DNA of 64,000 bases from Cydia pomonella (taxonomy: Eukaryota; Arthropoda; Insecta; Lepidoptera; Tortricidae): the NCBI RefSeq assembly GCF_033807575.1, contig NC_084721.1:186001-250000 (forward strand). Reading direction: 5' to 3'. A model generated the notes under the pieces. It was not told the DNA's origin. It saw nothing but the letters and a program-made list of their open reading frames with translations, and searched no databases. Both the position numbers and the translations under genes were made by a program. This document shows positions 56,276 to 64,000 of this stretch, in pieces; position 1 is the stretch's first letter; every line of letters begins with the position of its first letter.

Positions 56276-57583
56276 GAGTGAGCGATCTCCAAAGTAAGAT
56301 CAAACCGTAACATGTAGAATCGGGCTCCAGTTCAAATCCAAGACACAGCTAGTAACAGTTAAAACTTTACAGTTTCACCATATCAGTTTGTCAGTCTGTC
56401 AGTCTGCTCAGCGCAGTGAAGCAGAAATGTAGTATGCGTATATTATGATATCAATTACGATCACGCCGACAAAAAATGGAAAAAATATTTGTTTAAATGC
56501 CAAAAGCGCTTCGGACAAACAAAAGTATGTCAAATGGCACTTCATTTAGGTTCACTAACCTACGCGAACAGTGCAAATGATTTTATTTTCCTTCCAACCC
56601 GTGGCAAGATTTAACTGTCTTGAAAACCCGCTTTTAGAGCATTGTTTCATACGCATCTAATATATTTTGTAAAATCATTCATCATTACGAGTAGATCTCT
56701 CTAGAAAACCAGTGTTGTGTAAGTCATTGAATTCGTAGGTAAGGAAGCGAAGTGTACAGGTGTGTTGCAAGTTGTAATTGTGAATAACGACCCTCTCTCC
56801 CCGGACTTACTTGTCTGTACGCACAAAGACGCATAAACGACAGGACAAATAAAAACAAATGGACTCAAATGCCTTCCTCCAGCGGAAATCTCCTCTCGTA
56901 GAATAACATCTTAACAGCCCAACGAGTTCTACAAAAAGTACCCGTTCGATTGCTCTGAGTTATGGTAGATTTCTTTCGGCCTACTTGCACGGTGGATCTC
57001 CCGAAGCGGTTCCATAAAATTAGAAATCAACATTATTCAAACCAGTTGTAGTAATTACGTATTTTATTAGCAAACGTCGATTGCGACATTTTACTAATTT
57101 CGAGACAAGCTGGACCATATATCAGATCAGAGTGTTACTCGTATTGCAATCGCGCACCGAATACTCGAGCCGAAGTCTCAAACGTAGCTGTATATGTTGA
57201 CTTATTAACTAACCTAATTTAGTTTTTAACGGAGGTCACGTAAAACTGGTCGGTCTAAGAACTTGACTCCTTATTTGTGCAACAAATAGCAACACCACTT
57301 GATATCGGGAGCGAGTTACTCCTTAATTTATAACAGATTGCGCAAAGCGGCATTTTGTTTTTTGCTAAACATTTGATTATAGCCCCGGTCCGGACGTATG
57401 TCTGTTCAATCATAAAGCGGTTGATTGCTTTTCACATCGTTGTGCAAACAAAGTTGCATTGCGAGCCTGCTAGTGAACCATACGGATACGGTCTTTATGT
57501 ACAGTCATAGTCAGCAAAACTACTTTATAGTTTACAGAAAATACTTGATGTGTCGTTGTAATTAATACTATGTATTGTATATT

Positions 57584-57642
57584 CAGTTTAATAAAACTCA
57601 CTGTGTTGGGCCTCGCCCGACACAGTGAGTTTTATTAAACTG
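57584..57642. repeat. 59-bp near-perfect palindrome with AATAAA on both strands
   Basis: CAGTTTAATAAAACTCACTG and TGTTGGGC pair with GCCCGACA and CAGTGAGTTTTATTAAACTG. That is 28-bp arms with one G-T type mismatch and a 3-nt loop (CTC). Each strand carries AATAAA, so either transcript would have a polyadenylation signal at the base of a strong stem. Confidence 0.8.
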
Positions 57643-59585
57643 CAATTAGGGCGCATATGAAAGATTCGGTGGAAATATTCGCTGACTCCATCTCCATACC
57701 CGTGGTTGTACCCGTGTAGATAAGTCTCGGTTGCACAGTTTGCGTCTCGCAGTCATTGCTAAGCATTATATTCCGTTTCATAATAAAGTAAACAGCATGA
57801 AATTTGATATATGAAATAAATCTATTACTTCCACCTTTTTACATACGGGTATGAAATGGTACACGGCTATAACAGCGAAAATTGAAGTTCGTAAATGGCT
57901 TGTTCATAAATCGTCACTCTAATTACATCTTATTTGGAGTAAAGGATTTTTTTTTCCGAAATTTGCTAACTTTCAAAATTTCACGATCCCCGAACGTCCA
58001 GACGTACGGAGATTATGAATGTTTACGTTGTCAATATGCCATTAAGTTATTGCATCAAAGTGATATTCCTCGTATTTTTTAATGAGTATCAGCCTCCAAA
58101 GAGGGTATTTTACCCCACATGACCTTATACGAGGTGTCGCAAGGTGATGCAAACAGTCAATAAAAGTAATAGTAGGACGTGAAGACATTAGCAGCCGAAC
58201 GACTTCCCAAAATTACGAGCATAAAGCCTTAATGGCCAGCAATTAATGCCGATGCAAATTTTAATTCGTTCTGCGCAATTAGAGCCTGGGAACTGGCGCG
58301 GGCGCAGCGTTAGAATTGTCAATGTTTTAAGGCGTAGCCGTGAAATGTTTCGAGCCTAATATAGGTAGTAACAAGAAATTACAAAAACAGATACCTAAAC
58401 ATTTTTTCTTCGAAAGTTTTCGTTCACCACCTAAAGTAGAAGAGCACTGTGCGAGAGGTCAGGCTGTTACGAGTACCTCATTCTATAAACCCTATTGCTA
58501 TCAAGATCTAAAAATTATTTCAAAGTACAATAATTGTTCAGCAAAACATACGTTTTAATGACATGACAATGACACAAAATAAACCACCTCTTTCAACATT
58601 CTGTTAAGTCATAGGTACTGTTATGTAAACGATTTGTGAGCAACATCTAATTTATTTTTCAAAATTTGCTATATTATCCACCGTTTCAACTTTAAATCTC
58701 TTTAATTGCGTCTTAATCGACTTGCCATAAAACAAGCGATAGCGAGCGTGATAATAACTCTGGGGTAACGCTCTCAGTTAAGATACGGATTTATCCGGAT
58801 TTTATCTCGGGGCGTGCGAACTTAATTGGATCGGTTCATTTGGGGTTTGGTTGGATGTCTGATAACAGCTGTCTTTATAGCGCAGAATTTCAAATTACAT
58901 TATTTTCAGATTAGTTTCACGCATGTCGATAAACTATAAACAAATACTTGTTAGAAGGATACGGCCAATTATACCTACCTTTATGTAAATTTTAAGGTCA
59001 TTAATGTCATTATCATTACATCATTTGTAAACTTCCAAAATATTTTCGTGGTACAAAATGATAGTGGTGTTGTTTATACAAATTCAATTGTTTGGTGCGT
59101 TTTTTTAATACATCACGAACTCTATTGGGAGAGACAATTAATATATTTATATTTTTTTTTTATTTAAGTAATGTTTGACGATAATGATATGAAAATAAAC
59201 ATAATTTTTACATTACGTACTACAAATGTATACTATTGATGTGTAATTTATACTTTTAGTATTACTTACAAAAGTGATGTAAGTATGAAGTAGATACCTA
59301 CATGGAGTAACAAAGAAACCAATTAATCAGAAATAATACTTAATTTGACGATAAACGGCAATTTCACATGCTTAACGGCGGTATAGTTTACAAACACAAG
59401 GAACTTCTTTTCTCATTGGCGGCTCCTTTGTGGTAATTTTTCAAGTAAACAAATACGAATCAATTATTGGACAAAAGTGCCGCGTCTCCGTGCGAATATT
59501 CGATAATCGATTCAATCGCCAATCTACAACATTGTCGACAATGACAGGTAAATATTAAGGACTGAATATCCTCCTGGGTTCCATT

Positions 59586-61023
59586 TAGGGATTGCAAACC
59601 GGATTGATTTTCAATCCGGCCGGATCCGGCTGGATTTTGGCCATAATCCGGCCGGATCCGGCCGGACCGGATCCGGTTTGGTATAGGGATATCAAAATTA
59701 ATTAAATGACATATTTTTCTAGTTTTTTGCGTAATACGTGTTCCTAAATCTATAATTTGAAGTTAATAAATAACTTCTTAACAATAAAATAACCCTTAGT
59801 AGTAAAAAGTGTGACCTTGTCAATATCACTTAAAAACCCAAATATGAAATCGGTCATTTATTATATTTAACTAAACTATATTATATATAACTAAAATATA
59901 AACAAGTGCTCAAATTTTCGTTTACAATTATAAATTTGATTAGTTTCCAAAGCCCGGTAATGGGATGTGGGGTGGGAATTGGAACTCCTTGAAATGACAA
60001 GTTTTCGTAACTGTTCCTTGATTGAATTCTTTGTAACGTTGACATCCATTCTAGTAAGAAAATAAGATATTTTACTATTAACCAAAATGATATTAAATTT
60101 TCCCTCATTTTTTGCCCAAGAAAGTAGTAGTCTGTATGATTAAAAAAATTACCTTTTTTTTTATTTACAGAAAAGTATATTGGTCAAAGTATAGGAAATG
60201 GAACACGACTTACACGACACGACGATCTCATGTGAAAAATAATAGAGTGTAGAATTGAAATCCATCGCGGAAAGGGACTCCTTAAGAAAAGTTACATGGA
60301 TCAAATAAAGAATTGGCTAGACGTAGAGTAGCATGTACCATTAAGGAAATTGCATAAGATTGGATGAAATTGTACCTAAATACAAAAGATTCTCTCTCAA
60401 ATTTGAATAGAAAATAAACAATATTTTATCATATATATATATAAACTCGAAATAAACTAAAGATTATCAATGTTATCATTTCATTTCATACATTCATTTT
60501 CAATACAAACTTACAATCTTATATTCATTCACACATGTAACACATATTGATTAGCCCAGCTCTAGTCGGTTGAGTACTGCCGACTTAATCCTGCTCATTT
60601 GTTTACTTTTAATCCCCTATCACAACATTATGACACTCTTTTCTTCTCTTTAGCATAAATTACAAATGCCTTCCATGGCATCTCCATCGTTTAATTTTTC
60701 CTTCTATTACAGTATTTATGTAATCGTCGTATCGTGCCACCAACATGAAAGGCAACTTCTGTTCCCAGTCATGGTCATAATAACTATATTTTTATTTAAC
60801 TAAATTTAAACGTTTTCATTCGTTTTATGCTCCGTTCAAGTTCATACCTCTCATCCGTCGCCTTTTCCTCATCTAAACCGCACAGTGCGTACTGTATTTA
60901 GGCGTTTTTTTTATTTGACCGGATCCGGTCCGGATCCGGTGATTTTTACCGGATCCGGTAGCTCCTGAAAAGTGCCGGATCCGGCCGGATTACCGGATCC
61001 GCCGGACCGGATTGCAATCCCTA
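59586..61023. mobile_element. Non-autonomous hAT element with CCGGATCCGG subterminal repeats
   Basis: TAGGGATTGCAA at the left is mirrored by TTGCAATCCCTA at the right, and GTTCCATT is repeated on either side (59578-59585 and 61024-61031). An 8-bp target duplication plus TAGGG-type ends is the hAT signature. Within about 90 bp of each end lie many copies of CCGGATCCGG or CCGGCCGG, the kind of subterminal repeats hAT transposases bind. The AT-rich 1.4-kb interior encodes no transposase that I can see. It carries a LINE remnant at about 60185-60400. Confidence 0.85.
60185..60400 (+). pseudogene. LINE polyprotein C-terminal remnant inside the hAT element
   Basis: Broken translation shows HRGKGLLKKSYMDQIKNWL, which corresponds to the GKRGRGRPK..W..NIK.W block at the end of RTE-like LINE proteins (compare 9295-9491). 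Stops interrupt the frame. It is a short decayed piece. Confidence 0.45.
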
Positions 61024-61469
61024 GTTCCATTGTTCTCTGTATTCGATTATTTTTATTTAACAACTGAAACATCGCATTATTCCAACATATATTTTGATTT
61101 TTTATTAAACAATACAAGGGTTTCAATTCAAAAACAAAACAATTATTCCTGGGACCCCGGAGGTAATGCCCGTGCATACTAAATTACGCCACCAAATAAC
61201 AAATACATAGTTTGCGTCAAGATTCAAATAGATCACCATGAAAAACTACTCGTTGTTGACTTCTAATTTTCCGCTACCCGGATGTCTGGAAGGCTGGCTA
61301 TCTGGTTCTTTGGCTGTAAGATCGCCTGTTGTCTGTCGCTCGCTTCCCTAATCTATGTTTATGAAGTTCTACGGTGTTAATAACGTTAAATAATTTTACG
61401 GTAAGGTCAAAAATAGATCTATGACCGATATAGAACTATAAAATGTTATTTTATATAATATCAAACAGA

Positions 61470-61622
61470 GAGGTGTGTTATGATTATAAGAATAAAATTG
61501 ATCTGTCAATGTCAAAGTGACAGTTTTTCAACCAGAAACGTCAATTTTGACACTGACAGATCATATCCATAAACGAATCCAGATCAAATTCATAACCTAT
61601 TACTACAATCAGAATACACCTC
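61470..61622. mobile_element. MITE with conserved core, copy 5
   Basis: The ends are GAGGTGTGTTATGATT and AATCAGAATACACCTC. The centre AACGTCAATTTTGACACTG and ACAGATCATATCCAT follows copy 3. Confidence 0.65.
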
Positions 61623-62463
61623 ACAGACACTATCAGTCGGTTACTTTAATGTAGTGCAAACATATTATAGCAATTGCCAGTATTTATAACATAGCTGCTC
61701 TTTCCCGCGGACATTCGTTAATCGCTCCAATCGGCAAATCCCGATACTATCGATTAAGAATCAGCACCGGCACGTGATAGGCCAGCCGCGATTATCAACC
61801 GCAGCCATTTATTATGAACATATTCAGAACGGTTTCCACGTACGCGTCCCGATTAAACATAATTTTGAATAATTAGCGGCACCGATGACTGATAATGTAC
61901 TCGGCTTCAAAAGGAGCGTGTACTTATTTAAAATACTGCTAATTACAGATTGTTCTTGGACACAAAGAACCGTAAAAATACCATAATTATGCTGAAACCC
62001 GCCAGGGAAACAGTTATACCAATGAACTTTTGTTATGACCATATTGTGCATACTTACAGCCTTGGTCCAAAGTTAACCTATGGGAACCTATTTTGCCGTA
62101 AACAATACCTATATACAAAATGTATACATAATAGTATATAATGGCATAGCAGTACAATATTTACATATGTAACAATGAATTATAAGAAGGTAAGTGGGCC
62201 TAGTAATGAACATTTAAGAAAACGAAACACGAATGTTGATAGGTAGCGATGTTTTTTCTGTGCCGTTGAAAACATCGGTCAATGTATCAGCGGTCTTATG
62301 ACTATTACTAACATCAAATAAAGTAGAAATACAGGATGGTTTAAAAATGCGTTTTTATATTTTTTACTGCGGCATATTGTTCACAATTCTAGCACCGTAA
62401 CCAACTTGAAAGTTTGTGTATCAAAGCCAAATAGAATAATTTGAAAATTTCGTTATAGTTCAT
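61623..62463. other. Non-coding stretch
   Basis: No gene or clear repeat. A short CGATTAATAATC-type AT-rich sequence only. Confidence 0.35.
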
Positions 62464-62672
62464 GACCTGTCTGGTCTAGTGGGTAGTGACCCTGCCTATG
62501 AAGCCCATGGTCTCGGGTTCAAATCCTGGTATGGGCATTTATTTGTGTGATGAGCACGAATATTTGTTCCTGAGTCATGGGTGTTTTCTATGTATTTATA
62601 AATATTGATATATTATATTTATCGTTGTCTAAGTACCCTCAACACAAGCCTTATTGAGCTTACTGTGGGACT
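62464..62672 (+). mobile_element. tRNA-derived SINE, nearly full length
   Basis: The A-box-like TGGTCTAGTGGGTAGTGA is at 62472-62489 and the B box GGTTCAAATCC at 62516-62526. The body then runs GGGCATTTATTTGTGTGATG, GAGTCATGGGTGTTTTC, ATCGTTGTCTAAGTACCC and CTTATTGAGCTTACTGTGGG. It ends at a (TA)n run, 62673-62702. Confidence 0.75.
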
Positions 62673-63243
62673 TTATATATATATTTATATATATATATAT
62701 TTTTAGTTCAGTGATTGTAGTTTTAATATTGAATGATATTTTATGAAAGATGTGTAGGTAAGTAAGAAAAATATTCCTAAGCATTTTTTGTAAACGAATT
62801 TTGAGACACCTGTGCATAAGGAATTACTAAATATAGTCATTTACTACAAAAAAGATGTACATTATTGATAAACATGTGTTATAAACAAGTTAATAAGAAA
62901 AAACATATGTGCTTACTATTACCTTCTCAGTTGCGCTGGAACTTCGTGGCAAACAATTATTTTATCATCAGTGAAAGTACTCAATAAGGCATTATTTTAT
63001 GGTGGAATATTTCCAAACAAGAAACACATTTCACGGTTTTATGGATCAGTAGCGAAATCTAACACAATTTGCTCCGTCACGCCATCTCATGAGAACTAGC
63101 GGCCAGTTTAATGTGCGTATTCAATATTGTGAGGCGTGAATAGCTGCGCTTAAATAAAGCTGTTGAGGAATAGAGCTATCAAATAGCTAAACCTTTCCAC
63201 ACGTCAGGCTTTGGTAATCTGTAGCGCAGACGCAGCCACAATA

Positions 63244-63436
63244 CATCTTTATTGTGCACCTCAGTAAACGATTGATTAAAGATACACAGGCCAATTTGAA
63301 CGTTCGATATTTGAATCATATGAGAATCACATCAGTTAGCTGTCATTCGCGCAGGCATCTCGCTCGCACTAATACATGTACCGACAAGTCGGATGGTCTT
63401 ATCGCTAAAGATCTCTTCCAGACAACCTTGGGGTAG
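63244..63436 (-). mobile_element. LINE 3' UTR remnant, GGAAGAGAT family
   Basis: On the minus strand GGTTGTCTGGAAGAGATC and GCGATAAGACCATCC lead, after a spacer, to CTGAGGTGCACAATAAAGAT. The same order is found at 18250 and 45790. Confidence 0.6.
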
Positions 63437-63776
63437 CGAAATCAGAGAATACGATAAAAAAAAGCAGTTAGCTGTTTTGCTAACAAAAAATATTTAATGA
63501 TTAAATTTAAAAAAAAAACCAAATTGATTACGAAGTCAGTACTTTCAGAGAGGCATTTGTAGTCCACTTTCGGAGAAAACGGCCAAAGTAATAAACCTTT
63601 TAAGGTGTAAAAGATACAACGCCATTGAGGTCAGAAGCAAAACTCTCTATTTCCAAACTACCTTCAGCTGTCATTACAATTCAATCCTGCAAGTACCTAT
63701 CTAAATACATAACATACCTTTCCACCATAATCAACAAGTCTAAATCAACACTATTAATTACAAAATCATTATACAA

Positions 63777-64000
63777 TTAATAATCATTAGGTATTCCTAT
63801 GATGTCGGGCCATAACTCTGGCGGTGGTATTTCAATAGGAGGATCTTCTTCTGTTGTCGACTGAGATCCAAATTCAAGCGGTTGTTGGTCCCCAGTAGGA
63901 GCTTCCACCGGCTGTCTCAATGCTCGAGCTATGATTTGATCAGCATGACGACGATGCAGCTCTCCATCTTCCGTTCTTACCACATAAGTACTGGGTCCCT
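63777..64000 (-). CDS. C-terminal end of a second Gypsy-like pol polyprotein, cut by the window edge
   Basis: The minus-strand frame is open to the window edge (64000) and stops at 63777. It reads GPSTYVVRTEDGELHRRHAD then QIIARALRQP, followed by an acidic, Pro-rich tail (PPIEIPPPELWPDI). The pattern GP..Y.V...DG...RRH.DQI is the end of the GPY/F region downstream of integrase in many insect Gypsy elements. Its catalytic parts would lie beyond the window. It differs in sequence from the pol at 35344-38682. The frame is clean over 74 codons, so it may belong to a fairly intact copy. Confidence 0.7.
   Translation of the reverse strand, partial: GPSTYVVRTEDGELHRRHADQIIARALRQPVEAPTGDQQPLEFGSQSTTEEDPPIEIPPPELWPDIIGIPNDY

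Larger units (their letters stand above)
54613..59585. other. Non-coding, low repeat density
   Basis: Besides the LINE-like piece at 56060 and the palindrome at 57584, this stretch looks unique. GC-rich patches near 55010-55160 and 58690-58860 could be conserved regulatory DNA, which cannot be judged from one sequence. No reading frame resembles a gene. Confidence 0.35.

Overview
The window looks like repeat-rich intergenic DNA from a moth or butterfly (Lepidoptera). It is AT-rich, and its repeats are of lepidopteran type: a tRNA-derived SINE, LINE tails ending in (ATTG)n, (ATTCT)n or (TGAA)n, small inverted-repeat elements, a Helitron-like end ending in CTAGT, and a Ty3/Gypsy element resembling the CsRn1/Kamikaze group. 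The order is a judgement from repeat style; I cannot name the species. I found no convincing host protein-coding gene. Every long reading frame with recognisable domains belongs to a transposable element.

Layout. 1-29.9 kb: AT-rich non-coding DNA with degraded LINE 3' ends, SINE copies and many hairpin or MITE-like elements. 29.95-42.69 kb: a Ty3/Gypsy retrotransposon (about 5.46 kb once insertions are removed) whose two LTRs, as read by eye, differ by one base. Its 5' LTR is split by two 5'-truncated LINEs, one minus strand (30260-31417) and one plus strand (31599-34295). Its 3' LTR is split by a 3.41-kb TTAA-flanked element (38814-42223). gag and pol are both open, with pol in the -1 frame. 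43.18-51.77 kb: a 4,296-bp segment present twice in direct tandem with a 6-bp junction; the copies looked identical wherever I compared them. 51.8-64.0 kb: more AT-rich non-coding DNA, a non-autonomous hAT element with an 8-bp target duplication (59586-61023), more SINE and LINE remnants, and the C-terminal end of a second Gypsy-like polyprotein running off the right edge.

How the parts relate. Gypsy gag supplies the capsid-like protein; pol supplies protease, reverse transcriptase, RNase H and integrase. An apparent tRNA-Trp-type primer site lies just inside the 5' LTR and a purine tract just before the 3' LTR. The LTR carries four short stem-loops, three of them sharing one layout with compensating base changes, and the TTAA element landed in the loop of the fourth. 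The near-identity of the LTRs means the Gypsy copy is young, so all three insertions into it are younger still.

Limits: all homology calls are by eye from protein motifs; identity figures, family names and ages need alignment.
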